A stretch of DNA of 64,000 nt from Halichoerus grypus (GCF_964656455.1 NC_135721.1:51529530-51593529); one strand, 5' to 3'; counted from the first letter of the stretch, positions 1 to 11,740 are shown. Notes: generated by a model not told the origin, from the letters alone. Program-made: numbers and translations.

Positions 1-1084
1 TGAATGAACAAATCAGTGCTCAATCCGTTAACGCTGGGCATCTTAACAAACTGCTATCAGATGAGCTTCGTTCGGAGGCTGAATATTCCAGTTCACACAT
101 CACATGCATGTTGACACCAATCTGTGCTCATTAAGTATCTTTGGGACGGAGAAGAGTTCCAAATGCCCAAAAGACAGTCTGAGCTATGAAGAATCTCATT
201 CCCCACTGGGGTCCCAGCCAAAGCTGGCATGCAGATGCCCTGGGGGATCGCCAAGCCAGCTCTGTCCCAGCCAGCACTTTAGTGCCAGTCTTCGAGAAGC
301 AGCTGCAGTTGGACTAGCTATAACGTTTCTCGAGGATAGAAACATTTACCAGAGTTATTGTACTCTGAGACCTAAAACACTCATTGATAATGTTTCCTCC
401 GTAAAAAGATTCTTGCTAATCACACAGACAGTGTGGAGGAAAGGTTGGCTGGACTGGCTCTGGTAAGTGAGTTGCTGAAAATGGAGTTTGAAAGAGGGTC
501 CCTGAGGGGTGCACGATTCAGAGCAGAAGGGGTGAATGAACACCCTCTGAATGCTAAGGTTACAAATTATATACATCTTCACCAACACACTGGCCTCATT
601 CTAGAATTTGAGAGGGGGTCCCTCAACTGAGGATCATCAAAGGAATGAATATATGCGACAAATGTGTTTATGTGGAAGAGTCGGAATAGACTCTAAATCC
701 TAGGACAGCCTGTTTAAAACAAACTAGATATAAACACTGCTCCATCCACAGTGGCCTAACGGCAGCCTGACCAGGATCAGGAAGGCAGTGCTGGAAGGGT
801 GGGGGCAGAGTCCACTGAGCGACCAAGTCCCTGCAAGGAGCTGGGTGGGAAGACACCAAGAGCTCCCAGAAATCACATCTGGCTAAGGAGAGTGGCGGGA
901 ACATGCTGAAACCATTTTGTTTTGTTTTGTTTTGTTTTTTTCAAGAACATCTTTAAACAGGGCAAGGATCTGCTTCTGAAAACCCAGGGCCACTTCAGGA
1001 ATCTAGCTCAGGAAGAGACCCCAGCCTCCCTGCTGCCTGACAGGTTCTTCGTCAGCCCCCGGAGCCAGAGAGGCTGCGGCCTAC

Positions 1085-1179
1085 CCTGCCGATGGTGGTC
1101 TTGTAGGCCGTCCTGATTTCCTGGCGCTGGGCCGTGTTGCGGTAAGCGAGGACGCTGATGATGGCATCTTCGTCAGTGC
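1085..1179 (-). CDS. ANXA4: ANXA4 coding exon 4 (annexin A4, residues 31-62)
   Basis: This 95-base exon encodes the second part of annexin repeat 1 of annexin A4, a calcium-dependent phospholipid-binding protein of the cytosolic membrane face. Read on the minus strand it follows an acceptor ending CCGCCAG and ends before a GTAGGC donor. Its first two bases complete a glycine codon begun in the exon at 4886-4973. The next 31 codons begin TDEDAIISVLAYRN and end TAYKTTIGR, which I recognise as annexin A4. The GxGTDE loop formed across the junction is the type II calcium site of annexin repeats. The 95-base length is the usual one for this exon in annexin genes. The exon remains open at its 3' side; the rest of the gene is outside the window. 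Other annexins are close, but the AYRNTAQRQEIRTAYK stretch favours A4. Confidence 0.95.
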
Positions 1180-1659
1180 CTGGCGGAGAGTGGGGACGGT
1201 GAGTGAGGTGATTTGAGAGAGGAGTGAGAAAACAGGTCCCCCAAGGACACCAGCGTTACCCCCAACACATGCAGAGATCTTTTTAAGAAAGGAGGTCCTT
1301 TTTCAGTAGGTTTGTCTATTTTTTCAGGAACCAGACACTAGATTTGAGTCTTAGCCTCTCCTTTTTTTTTTTTTTTTTTAGCCTCTCCTTGAATCAACTG
1401 TTTACCACTGAAAAAAAACCTAACTTCTCTGAGCATCAGCTTCCTTACCCACGAATGTGAGTGATCATAGCACCTTCCCTCACAGGGCTGCTGCAAGTGT
1501 TCAATAAAACAAGGAAGTGAATTCCTTAGCACAATGCCCCTCAGTGACTAAATATTCACTAAATGCTGACTGGAATTGTGTTTTACCCTCCTCTGCAATT
1601 CTTTTCATATCTTTTGGTTCTTCTGTATCTTCCATATTCTTGCTTTTTCTCTCTTCATT

Positions 1660-1845
1660 TTTTAAAAAGATATTATTTATCTATTTGAGAGAGAAAGAGA
1701 GAGAGCAAGAGAGGCAGAGGAGGGAGAGGGAGAAGCGGACTCCCTGCTGAGTGCAGAGCCTGACACGGGGCTCGATCCCAAGAACCTGAGATCACGACCT
1801 AAGCCAAAAGCAGACGCCTAACCGACTGAGCCACCCAGGCGCCCC
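1660..1845 (-). mobile_element. CAN-SINE, antisense
   Basis: Reads from a T/A-rich tail with TTATTTATCTATTT through GAGAGAGA to GCCACCCAGGCGCCCC, the reverse complement of a tRNA-Lys-derived carnivore SINE. Flanked by an imperfect duplication of TCTTCATTTTT. It lies in the intron between the exons at 1085 and 4886, in sense orientation relative to ANXA4. Confidence 0.95.
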
Positions 1846-2249
1846 TCTTCTCATTTTTAATCTTATCATTTCCTCTGAGTTTTGAAACAATTCGGACTCT
1901 TAATTCACTTGCACTTTGCAGGGTTTTGCTTCTTAATTTCAGCATAATTAGCGAACAGTATTGTGTTAGTTTCAGGTGTACAATATAGTGATTCACCACT
2001 TCTGTCCATCGCTGAGCGCTCGTCACTAGTGTACTCGACCCCCTTCACCTGGGGGGTGAAGCCTGCAGGGTTTTATGGGCTGCCCACTTCATGCACTGGC
2101 GCTCTGAGATCCGTAAATGTGTTTTTCATTTCCAAGCTATCCTTCCTGACCTCAGGCAGTTCCCTTTTGATAACTGCTGACGAATTCCCACTGTGCAATA
2201 CCCGACCAGAACTTCATGAGAATTACAAATTTTAAATGTCCTAAATTTT

Positions 2250-3180
2250 GTGTGCCTGTTTCTTGAAGCTACTTTGACTTGGGGGGGAGGGGCTTTATTC
2301 TGATTTTTCAAAATCGGTCCCTTGTCTTAGTAACAGCTGGATGTTCACGTATGTTTGGTGAGTTTTGTGCTTCCTCACTGTTTAACCTGTATGGGGAATT
2401 GTGAGGGACTACAGAAGAGATTCTACTGGGATATTTCAGGGAGAAATGAAAAAGTCTAGATTTACCATAGTTATTCTTTGCAAGATTAGAAATCCAGAAA
2501 AGTGTGAGCTGTAGGGACGGAAGCTATAGAACTTTGTTTACATATCTTAGGGACCTACTCTCTGTTCTCTTAAAAAAAAAAAAAAAAAAGAGGTGTCTAT
2601 ATACAACCTTCCCGTTCTCCTTCAGAACTCTCAGCGGGGGAAGATCCATCTTTCGCTCACCCGTTTCTATAAAAGGCACCATCCTTCTTTCAGTCAGGTT
2701 TGAACCCTCAAAATAGATTTTTTTTTTTTTTACTCTCTCTCATCCTCCACATTCAAATTTCCTGCCAAGGCATACAAAATCTAACTCTAAAAATCGTTTT
2801 TGTCTCCATCCCCTCTTTGATTCCTACCACTACTACTCCAACTCAGGATTTTAGGGGCTTAGACACACGTAACATCTGTTAACTGGTATTCTTATCTCCT
2901 AATTGGTCTTTCCAAAGTCCTGCCAGATTCATTTTCCTAAAAAGAAAAACTCTCAGAGGGCCCCTCCCCTGCTCAGGAATACACAATGCCCCACCAACAT
3001 CCCCCCCCCACCCCCCCCCACCCCCCCGTCTGCTAGATTTACTACAGGAGCTGCAGTCCGGCATTTGAGACTTTCTACAATATCCCATTCACTGTTGTAA
3101 ATATCCACACAAAAGGATACCAGGCAGCCAAATTCACAGACCTAGCTCTTGAATTACTGTACTTGATCCAACTGTACTGC
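2250..3180. other. intron sequence with homopolymer tracts, no gene seen
   Basis: Contains an A-tract at 2571-2589, a T-tract near 2718-2730 and a C-rich tract with interspersed A at about 3001-3027. I recognise no exon or named repeat here. Confidence 0.5.
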
Positions 3181-3620
3181 ACTCCTTTCTCCTGACCTTC
3201 TTCATTCCCAGTCTACTGGTCTGTATGTCCCTCTAGCCACCCCATAAGAGTGTCATGATTGTGGCACTGGCTTCCCGGCCAATGCCTTTGGGCCATCCCC
3301 CCATGTCTGTGATTCTACAGGTGGCCTTCTCGGTAGCAACCCCAGGACCTCCCTTTGGTACCAGCCAACTCCTGCTTTCCAAATACCTCCTGCTGCAAGC
3401 CACCTCTCCATGTATTCACTGTGAGTCCCCTAGGCCTCAGCTAAACTGGAAAAGGCACAATGCTCACACTCCTCTCATGCCTTTGCTCATGCTATTCCAT
3501 TCACCTGAAACACATTCTCTCTTATCTCTGTTGAAACAACTTATCTTGCAAAGCCCGTCTCAAATTCTATATCCTCTAAGTTTTGCCTGAGGCCCCCAAA
3601 TTAAATGTGATCTCCTCTCT
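3180..3620. repeat. L2-like ancient LINE remnant
   Basis: Phrases such as CATGCCTTTGCTCATGCTATTCC, cut here to their core CCTTTGCTCATGCTATTCC, followed by a cysteine-poor A/T-rich tail resemble the reverse-orientation 3' end of L2. Divergence is high and boundaries are approximate. Confidence 0.5.
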
Positions 3621-4014
3621 GAACCTAATGGGATCTCATTTGTGCCCCTCCTATCACTATCATATTATGATAGCTATTATCACATTATTGTAGTTATTTC
3701 TGTGCACGCCTTACCCATCTAGCATCCATGGACTCGCTGGACTAGGTTTTATAATCCACGTCTCCTCCAACTGTCTGCCTTACATTGGTCCCCATATAAC
3801 AGACATTGACAAGAACCAGTTGTCAAATGTCTCCTGACTTTTGAGAATTATGAATGCAATGTGGTCCACATTCTGAATTATGGTATTCTTGCTATATACC
3901 AAAGAAACAGGAAAACATGAAAAAAAGAGTGGGCCAAGCACACCTTCCATCTTATTTATGAAAAAGGGAAAATGAGGAGAAGGACATATCGATTCAGAAC
4001 AATGTTCCATTCAG

Positions 4015-4195
4015 AGGTGGGCAGCAGGACAGCACGGGGACTTAAACTCCAGCTCTGTGGAGTCACACTGCCTGGGTCTGACTGCCTGGAATTGCCTAGA
4101 ATCCTGAGTCTAACACCTACTAGCTCTGAGATGTCGGGCAAGTTAGCTAACCTCCCTAAATCTCAACTTCACAGCAGTAAAACAGGCTGTTGTCT
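4015..4195 (+). repeat. MIR
   Basis: Matches the MIR pattern: a tRNA-related region, then GACTGCCTGG, a TAGCTCTGAG core and GCAAGTTAGCTAACCTCCCT. Old and diverged. Lies in intron 3 of ANXA4. Confidence 0.7.
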
Positions 4196-4424
4196 GTTAT
4201 TGTTCTTGTCGTATTTGCTGCTAGTAACATTGGGGCTAAGTAAAACAAGCTCTTTGGAGAGAGAAAAATTGGGAAATAAGGCTTCATGATCAAATGTTTT
4301 TAACCAGATCACAAGAAGATTATAAATAGCAGCTATGAACCAAGGGCACTTCTCTGGCCAAACATCCACCCATGCAAGAGCGGCCAGAGTACGCCCACGT
4401 GCTGTGTGTGACTCATGGCTCAGT

Positions 4425-4530
4425 TCCACTTACTATGTGATTTCACTTCTCTGGGTCTCAGTTTCACATCCATGAAATGGGCTGAAAATAACAAGTGCAG
4501 TCACTGCTTTCACTGCATTGCTGGGCTGTT
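4425..4530 (+). repeat. MIR fragment
   Basis: TTCACTTCTCTGGGTCTCAG followed by CATCCATGAAATGGG is the typical MIR core 3' part. It lies about 360 bases downstream, on the plus strand, of the exon 3 donor side. Confidence 0.6.
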
Positions 4531-4885
4531 GTGTACATACCCATTGAAATAATATTTGTGTAAGTGCTTTGTAAACCCTATGGCACCAAACACATACAGC
4601 ACTAACTGGAAAACAGATACATTTCTAAAGTTTACATATAGATTTGTAATGTTCTCATGCAAAACAGATTTAAGTGGGGAAATCCAGAATGAGCGCATTA
4701 AATGTTAATTCTGTAAGAAAAGTGAGTAACGAACACCCTCCCATCTAATCTGTCTTAAAAGCCAACTAGTTCCCACTGTATTTTCTTAGAGACCTGCTCA
4801 TTTTTGCCAGTGGACCCAGCACCCTCTGTGTGACTCTGTGATGCACAAAACCTAAGGGCGTGTTCCCGTCCCGTGGGACACTTAC

Positions 4886-4973
4886 CAATCCCCTTCATGG
4901 CCTTCCTCAGGGTCTGGGCATCTTCAGTGGCACTGAATCCTGAAGCAGCTTTGATGGTGCCTCCTTTGGCTGC
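4886..4973 (-). CDS. ANXA4: ANXA4 coding exon 3 (annexin A4, residues 2-30)
   Basis: This 88-base exon encodes the N-terminal tail and the start of annexin repeat 1. On the minus strand it follows the acceptor TGTGCCCAG and ends at the donor G|GTAAGTG. Translation from the first base gives 29 codons beginning AAKGGTIKAASGFSATEDAQ and ending LRKAMKGI, with one spare base that pairs with the next exon. This matches the short tail of annexin A4, whose cattle form also starts M-A-A-K-G-G-T. Residue 30 is Ile where human annexin A4 has Leu just before the GTDED loop, a conservative change. The intron to the next exon spans 1180-4885 and the intron from the start-codon exon spans 4974-16684. Splice sites, phase and length all agree, so this is very likely a functional exon. 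Confidence 0.96.
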
Positions 4974-5029
4974 CTGGGCACACAGAGAAAGATGTGACTG
5001 AGCGGCATCATCTCCTTCAGCACACATCT

Positions 5030-5400
5030 GCTGAGCATCTACCACGGGCCAAACACTATTCCTGGTGCTGGGGATACGGCAGTGAGCATGAGAGATGAGG
5101 CTCTTGCTCCCATGGAGCTGATGCTCTAGTTCAGGAGGAGGCAGACTGTAAACAAGTCAACAAATGAATATATACATGGTGTCCAGTAGTGGGAAATGCT
5201 AAGGAGCGGATAGAGAGGTCCCAGAGGGGACATTTAGGCTGAGATCTGAATGATATGAAGCAGCTGGCCATGCAAAGATGGGGGTTGCGGGGTCATGGTG
5301 GTGGTAGTGGTGGTGGTGTTATAAGCAGAGGAAACAGCCAAGGCAAAGGCCCCAAGGCTGGAACTAAAGGAGCAGGACAGAGGCCAGTGTGGCCCAAGTT
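5030..5400 (+). repeat. L2 fragment, 5' part of an interrupted copy
   Basis: GCTGAGCATCTACCACGGGC, a following GCTGGGGATACGGCAGTGAG and the ACCTGAATGA-like AGATCTGAATGATATGAAG are typical of the L2 3' end. The copy appears to resume at about 6110, after an L1M insertion. A (GGT)n run lies at 5298-5320. Confidence 0.65.
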
Positions 5401-5469
5401 GGTGTGGGCAAGGAGGACAGTGGTAAGCTAAGTTCTACTACCACCTGTGCAGTAATCTTGTTCCCCCAC

Positions 5470-6105
5470 CCCCACCCGAGAAAGGAACATATCAAACCTG
5501 AATCGAATCAAGCCCCTAGAGCCAAAGAGCAAGTTACAGATATTAGAAGAGGGAAATGTCAACCCACAGCACAGGGTTGTAATCAGCAAAATCCAGACTG
5601 TGAGAAACACTATTTGATGAATGATCTAGGTTTATCAACAAATCAATTGCAAAGAGAATAAGAAAAGAGAGAGATGGGGGAGGGGAGAATAATAGCTTAA
5701 AAGAGATTTAAAAAGGCGTATCAATAATAATTTGGATCCTAAATCAACACTAAAAAAAATTGAGTTAGGAGACAACTGGAAATCTGAACACTGACTTGAT
5801 ATTTGATGACATTAAGGAACTAGCATTAATATTTTTAGGTATGATAATGGTACTGTGGTTATATTTTATTTTTGAGAGTTTTAATCTTATATAGATTGAA
5901 AGGGTTTACAGATGAGAGGATAAGATGTCCGGAATTTGCTTCAAAATAACACAGGTCAGGGAAAGTAAGTGGAGATAAAGAAGAAACAAGACTGACCATG
6001 AGTTAAGAAAAGAATTACTGGTAGGCACACAGGGGTTCTTTTAAATACTCGGTCTACTACTTTCCTATGTGTTTCCACTCTTCCATAATAAAAGTTTCAA
6101 AAATG
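5470..6105 (+). mobile_element. L1M 3' UTR, old LINE-1
   Basis: GATAATGGTACTGTGGTTAT followed by TTTGCTTCAAAATAACACAG and a terminal TTCCATAATAAAAGTTTC are characteristic of mammalian-wide L1M 3' UTRs. Its 5' boundary is unclear. It splits an L2 copy. Confidence 0.65.
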
Positions 6106-6109
6106 AAAA

Positions 6110-6310
6110 AGGGAGAAGGAAAATCAGAGAGCTGGGCTGGGGCCAGAACAAGGCAGCCCTCACTGGGGTAAGGGGTTTATTGTCTGTCCTATGTGCAGTG
6201 GGAAGCCACTGGCAGGTTTTAAGCAAGGGGATGACGGGGTATGATCTGATTTACATGTTAAAAAGATCTCTCAGGCTGCTGAAGGGAGAGGCAGAGACCA
6301 GTTAAGAATC
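6110..6310 (+). repeat. L2 fragment, continuation
   Basis: TGGGAAGCCACTGGCAGGTT, then AAGCAAGGGGATGACGGG and AAAAAGATCTCTCAGGCTGC match the L2 3' region that should follow the fragment at 5030-5400. Confidence 0.65.
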
Positions 6311-6835
6311 TGGAGCAAGCCCCATGGACATGATGCTAGATGAGGGTGGAAGATTTGAAACGGGAAGAAACAGGCAGACTCAGCACATATTTTGGAGCAA
6401 AGGCGACAGAACTTGCTGATGGACGGATGTGGGAGGTGAGGAAAGAAAAGAATCAAGTGTAACTCTAAATCTTTCCCCTGAGCAGCCGAGTGCAGAGTGG
6501 TGTCATTTACCCAAACGGGGAAAACTAGAGACCTATCAGATTTGGCATCGGGGGTGGAGGGCAGTGGGGAGTGGGATTTAGAAGTTCTATTTTCAAAACG
6601 TTAAGCTTGGGATGTCCATTAAACACTCAAGTGGAGTTGTAAAAAGCACAGCTGGTTATAAAATATAAGTAGAAGTCAAATTGAGACACATCAGCCTGTG
6701 GATGGTATTGGATGAAATGACCTAGGGAGGAAGTGATTTCAACAGTAGGGGTCCTAGGACAAGCTTGGGCCTCTCCAGTAGTAGAAGTCAAGCAGAGGAG
6801 AGCCTAGAAAGGATGATCAAGAAAGATCGGTCCTT

Positions 6836-7018
6836 GGGGCACCTGGGTGGCTCAGTCAGTTAAGAGTCTGCCTTTGGCTCAGGTCATGATCCCAGGGTCC
6901 TGTGACTGAGCTCCACATGGGCTCCCTGCTCACTGGGAAGCCTGCTTCTCCCTCTCCCTCTGCCCCTCCCCGTGCTTGTGCTCTCTTGTGCTCTCTCTCT
7001 CTCTCTCTCAAATAAAAT
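6836..7018 (+). mobile_element. CAN-SINE, sense
   Basis: Starts GGGGCACCTGGGTGGCTCAG and ends in a CT-repeat and CAAATAAAATCA. Its tail has been replaced or extended by a GGAA repeat. Confidence 0.95.
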
Positions 7019-7019
7019 C

Positions 7020-7069
7020 AAGGAAGAAAGGAAGGAAGGAAGGAAGGAGGAAGGAAGGAAGGAAGGAAG
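7020..7069 (+). repeat. (GGAA)n microsatellite
   Basis: About twelve GGAA units with minor interruptions directly follow the SINE tail, suggesting the repeat grew from the A-rich tail. Confidence 0.95.
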
Positions 7070-8249
7070 ATCCCTGAAGTAAAAGGAAAACCAGGATAGC
7101 ATGTTGTCCAGAGGCTGAGGAAGGAGGGAGTGGTCAGTGTGTGCCAAGGGTAGTGGAAGAAGAGAACACTGAAGGAATGGTCAGATTTGGCAACATGGAG
7201 GTTCCTGGTGACCCTGACAAGACCTTTTACAGTAGAATGGAGGAGACTGAAGACTGACTGAGTGGGCAGAGGGGAAAATGGAAAGTCATGAGGAGGAGAG
7301 AGCCACCCTGGACAACAGAGATGATGACTAGCATCACTAGAATGATCAAATGCCTTAAAGTAAGAGGTACTCGGATGTTACAAGGGATTAAAAGTTAGTG
7401 AACCTGAGGTGAAAGACCTGTACTCTGAAAACTATAAAACACTGATAAAAGAAATTGAAGATGACACAAACAAATGGAAAGATATTCCATGTTCATGGAT
7501 TGGGAGAACAAATATTGTTAAAATAACCGTACTACCGAAAGCAATCTACAGATTTAATGTAATCCCTATCAAAATACCAACAGCATTTTTCACAGAACTA
7601 GAAAAAATAATTGTAGAATTTGTATGAAACCACAAAAGATCCTGAATAGCCAAAGCAATCTTGAAAAAAAAGAACAAAACTGGAGGTATCGCTATCCCAG
7701 ATTTCAAGATATACTATAAGCTGTAGTAATCAAAACAATATGGTACTGGCACAAAAATAGACATACAGAACAATGGAACAGAATAGAGAGCCCAGAAATA
7801 ACCCCATGATTATACAGTCAATTGATCTTCAAGAAAGGAGGGAAGAATACGCAATGGGAAAAAGTCTCTTCAACAAATGGTGTTGGGAAAACTAGACAAC
7901 TACATGCAAAAGAATGAAAACTGGACCACTTTCCTACACCATACACAAAAATAAACTCAAAATGGACTAAAGACCTAAATGTGAGACCTGAAACCATAAA
8001 ATTCCTAGAAGAAACCATAGGCAGTAATCTCTTTGACAACAGAGGTAGAAACATTTTTCTAAATATGTCTCCAAAGGCAAGGGAAACAAAAGCAAAATTA
8101 AACTACTGGGATTACACCAAAATGAAAAGCTTTTGCACAGTGAAGGGAACCACCAACAAAACAAAGAGACAACCCACTGAATGGGAGAAGATATTTCCAA
8201 ATGATATATCCAATAAGGGGTTAATATCCAGAATATATACGTAATTTAT

Positions 8250-8836
8250 TGTAGAGAGCAAAATGGAGTCTCTCATTTCAAGCAGTAGCTTGCGTCAAGC
8301 AATGACGCAAGCAGTTAAGGTACTGCAGCTAGGAGGTATGGCGGGGACCAGCGTCAGCTAACACTCCAGAACTGATAAGGAGCAAAACCAGAGGAGGTCT
8401 GCGGGGACCCAAAACTGATTAAATCCCTTTAAAAAGGGAAGGATTTTGGCAGCAAACTGTCAGACTCTTCAGACATGACCCCTCTATGTCTGACCACTTA
8501 AAAAAGGTAACTGCCGCCGAAGGCTCTGCTGGATTGATCTTCAAACAGAACCGAGATCCTTCGCTGCTTGAACATCAGAAGCAGTAGTGCCGAGAGCTGA
8601 CCCAGACCAGACCAAGGCCTTATCTCAACTGCGGGCCCACAGACTGACGTGAAGTTGGTTCCTTAACTTCCTGCACCCTTCTGTGAGCTTGTTTGTTGTG
8701 TGGCTTGTCTTCTGTCCTGCCTTGTGTGCTGTATAAGAAGCCAAGTTTAATCACATGTGCATTGTTATTGAGTTTGGAATCTTGAACCTGCTTTATAATT
8801 GTGATTTAACTTTGCTTTATGATTGAATAAAGCTGG
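8250..8836 (+). mobile_element. LTR-like block inside L1, possibly a 3'-truncated solo LTR
   Basis: Starts TGTAGAGAGC, contains a TTTAAAAAGG TATA-like stretch at about 8428, a second candidate GTATAAGAAG at about 8730 and an AATAAA at 8826-8831. It ends without the expected terminal CA before L1 sequence resumes. No flanking duplication is seen. Its family is unknown to me; identity as an LTR is inference from TG start, TATA-like box and polyadenylation signal. Confidence 0.4.
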
Positions 8837-8871
8837 GTGGAATATTACTCAGCCATAAAAAAAAGAATGAA

Positions 8872-9076
8872 GGGCGCCTAGGTGGCTCAGTTGGCTAAGT
8901 GTCTGCCTTCAGCTCAGGTCATGACCCCAGGGTCCTGGGATCGAGTCCCACATCGGGCTTCCTGCTCAGCGGGGAGTCTGCTTCTCCCTCTCCCTCTGCT
9001 CCCCCCCCAACTCGTGCTCAATCTCTCTCTCTGAAATAAATAAATAACTTTAAAAATAAATGAATAAAAAATTTAA
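8872..9076 (+). mobile_element. CAN-SINE, sense, inside the L1
   Basis: Starts GGGCGCCTAGGTGGCTCAG and ends in an AAATAAATAAATAAC tail. The L1 motif AAAAGAATGAA is duplicated on both sides, so the SINE inserted after the L1. Confidence 0.93.
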
Positions 9077-9686
9077 AAAGAATGAAATCTTGCCACTTGC
9101 AGCAACATGGATGGATCTAGAGAGTATTATGCTAAATGGAGTAAGTCAGTCAGAGAAAGACAAATACCATATGATGTCACTCATATGTGGAATTTAAGAA
9201 ATAAAACAAATGAACAAAGAAAAAGAAGACAAACAGAAAAACAGACTTTTAACTACAGTGAACAAACTGATGGTTACCAAAGGGGAGGGGGCGGGGATGT
9301 GGGAAATAGGTGATGGGGACTGAGAGTACTATTATGATGAGCACTGAGTAATGTAAAGAGTTGTTGAATCACTATATTGTACACCTGAAACTAATGTAAC
9401 ACTGTATGTTAATGACACTGGAATTCTAAAAAGTAATAAATAAAAATTTAAAATGAGTGAACCTGATCCTGTCAAAATAAAAATCAAAAATTAAAAACAA
9501 TAGCAAGCAAAACATAGGCTAGTGACCAGTAGGGGCCACTGCCGTTGGATTATGATTTAGAGATAATTTACTGATTAAGATCAAGGTGCCCTGAATGTTT
9601 TGAATATATTTACTGATTTATTAATACGTGATTTATGTTGTGGGATGTAGTGTAAAGAAATACATATAATGCAATATAAAAAATCA

Positions 9687-9875
9687 GATGCCTGGGTGGC
9701 TCAGTCAGTTAAGCGTCTGCCTTTGGCTCACGTCATGATCTCAGGATCCTGGGATTGAGTTCCCCATCGGGCTCCCTGCTCAGCAGCAAGTCTGCTTTTC
9801 CCTCTCCCTCTGTGATCTCTCTCACTTTCGCTCTCTCTCAAATAAATAAATAAAATCTAAATAAATAAATAAATA
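9687..9875 (+). mobile_element. CAN-SINE, sense, first of a tandem pair
   Basis: Starts GATGCCTGGGTGGCTCAG and ends in an AAATAAATAAATAAAATC tail, immediately followed by a second copy. Confidence 0.94.
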
Positions 9876-10070
9876 GGGGTGCCTGGGTGGCTCAGTCGGT
9901 TAGGTGGCCTGCTCTTGATTTCAGCTCAGGTCATGATCTCAGGGTCCTGGGATCGAACCCCATCTCGGGGTCCAGGTCTACCTAAGGATTCTCTCTCTCT
10001 CTCTCCCTCTCCCTTTGCCCCTCCCCTGCTCTCTCTCCCAAATAAATAAATCTTTAAAAATAAATAAATA
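9876..10070 (+). mobile_element. CAN-SINE, sense, second of a tandem pair
   Basis: Starts GGGGTGCCTGGGTGGCTCAG directly in the A-rich tail of the preceding copy, a common landing site for SINEs. Confidence 0.94.
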
Positions 10071-10403
10071 TGTAAATAAGTAGATGGGGAAATTCAGTGA
10101 CAGGGCATAAAACACAGAAAACTAAGGTAAAGCTAGGGGGGTGGGAAGGAAACCAAAATGCAGACCTTAAGAGCCTGTACAGTTATTAGAGGGAAGCCAC
10201 AGATTTCTCTGCCTAGAAGCCAAAGTAAGAGGGAATTGTAATCAGTAATGAGAGATTCACTGTGTCTGTAAGAGGAAGAGACCAGTTGCCCCAGAACTGC
10301 CCTGCTTTTCTTTGTACTGAGATTACAGAGAGGTAATCTGCATTACTAGAGCTCTTCTGGGCTCCCTGATTTAGCAGTAGAGGGTAGAATCAAACTAGCT
10401 TTG

Positions 10404-10616
10404 GGTTTTTTGTTTTGTTTTTCAGAGAGGGAGGGGGAGAGAGAGAGAGAAGGGGGGGTTGTAGGAGCAGAGGGAGAGCAACAGAGAGAGTCCCAAGCAG
10501 TCTCCATGCCCCAGCCTGGAGCCTGACACAGGGCGTGATCTCATGACCCTGAGATCATGACCTGAGCTGCAATCAAGAGCTGGGATGCCTAACCAACACA
10601 GCCACCCAGGCACCCC
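10404..10616 (-). mobile_element. CAN-SINE, antisense
   Basis: Runs from a T-rich tail through a GAGAGA tract to GCCACCCAGGCACCCC, flanked by ACTAGCTTTG on both sides. Confidence 0.93.
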
Positions 10617-11329
10617 ACTAGCTTTGATTTTAAAGATATCTTCCTCTCCGTATCTGACACTAAGCATTATTATAGCCCTTGCAACCCATGTTTTGATATT
10701 CTGAATTCTGTTTTCTTGTTCTTAAAAATGACCCAATTAGTCATGACCAGCATTAGAACTGTTCTGCCTCGTCTCCTTTCCCTTAGTTAATTTGTCAGGT
10801 GTCTGCATTGTAGCGTGCATTTGATTGGCTGAAGTTGCACATGGGGAGGATCTAAGTGATCTTCTTGGCACCAGGATGTCAATGGGGTTCAGCCCAAGCT
10901 GGATACCTTCCGCTGTTCATAGCTGGTGCTATGTGCTTTTACAATGCTAGGGCTCACAAGCTGAGGGTATGGCTAAATTTAGGGCTCAGGTCACATAGTA
11001 GGTCTCTTTCTCCTGACTTTTCTGATAACGTCCTTTTTGGTAAATGGTGGTAGGATGTTATGGTAATGGGAGGAAACAGAACAGGGAGATGATATGAATT
11101 ATTGAGTGAGAAGGGTTTTATATCTTATATAAGCCTTGGTTGAAATGTACCCATAGCCTTGTGCCCACGATCCAGTAAAATCTAATATTCATGGAGAGAG
11201 TTCCATCTCCTCTACATCACTCTTAGTGTCACCAACACTATAAAGGGAATTCTGATATTGAGGGAAATTTCATCTGTGGGTCTTTGTGAAGGAGACACAG
11301 TAGGCTACAGTGAGAGGTAGTAAAGCTTA

Positions 11330-11740
11330 GTAGGGGGAACATGGATATTGGGGTGGGATAGACCCAGCTTTGAATCTTAGCTTCAACCCTTTCCTTTTTT
11401 TTTTTTTTTTTTTTAGAAATGCGTTTTTTTAAAGATTTTATTTATTTGACAGCAAGTGAGAGAGCACAAGCAGGGGGAGCAGCAGAGGCAGAGGGAGAAG
11501 CAGGGGCTCAATCCCAGGACACCGGGATCATGACCTGAGCTGAAGGCAGACGCTTAACCATCTGAGCCACCCAGGCATCCCGGCTTCAACCCTTTCTAGC
11601 TGGGTTGTCAATAGGGGGAGTTTCATTTTTCTCACCTGTACATTAAGAATAATGATATCAACTCGCAGAGTTCTTGTAAAAATGAAGCAGAATAATATAA
11701 CAAAGCATTTAGCACAGAATCCAGCAAAGTAGTAAACACT
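11330..11740 (+). repeat. MIR split by a CAN-SINE
   Basis: The part before 11393 (GATAGACCCAGCTTTGAATC) and the part after 11583 (AGCTGGGTTGTCAATAGGGG, then TTTCTCACCTGTACATTAAG) are contiguous MIR sequence when the SINE and one duplication are removed. Confidence 0.75.
11394..11582 (-). mobile_element. CAN-SINE, antisense, inside MIR
   Basis: Flanked by a 14-base duplication GCTTCAACCCTTTC at 11380-11393 and 11583-11596. The perfect duplication implies a fairly recent insertion. Confidence 0.96.

Larger units (their letters stand above)
7408..9455 (+). mobile_element. carnivore L1, 5'-truncated, interrupted by an LTR-like block and a SINE
   Basis: The insertion is bracketed by AGTGAACCTGA at 7397-7407 and 9456-9466. 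The first part (7409-8242) encodes a decayed C-terminal piece of L1 ORF2, including residues [13 protein letters not shown] and [14 protein letters not shown], upstream of stop codons. At 8250 the L1 stops and an unrelated 587-base block follows. L1 3' sequence resumes near 8837 with GGAATATTACTCAGCC, is split again by a CAN-SINE, then runs to a weak A-rich tail. About 600 bases expected between the two L1 parts are missing. No functional protein is possible. Confidence 0.85.

Noticed and set aside
7409..8244. L1 ORF2-like frames as an active retrotransposon.
   Set aside because: 5'-truncated, with stop codons, and interrupted; no ORF1 or reverse transcriptase domain.
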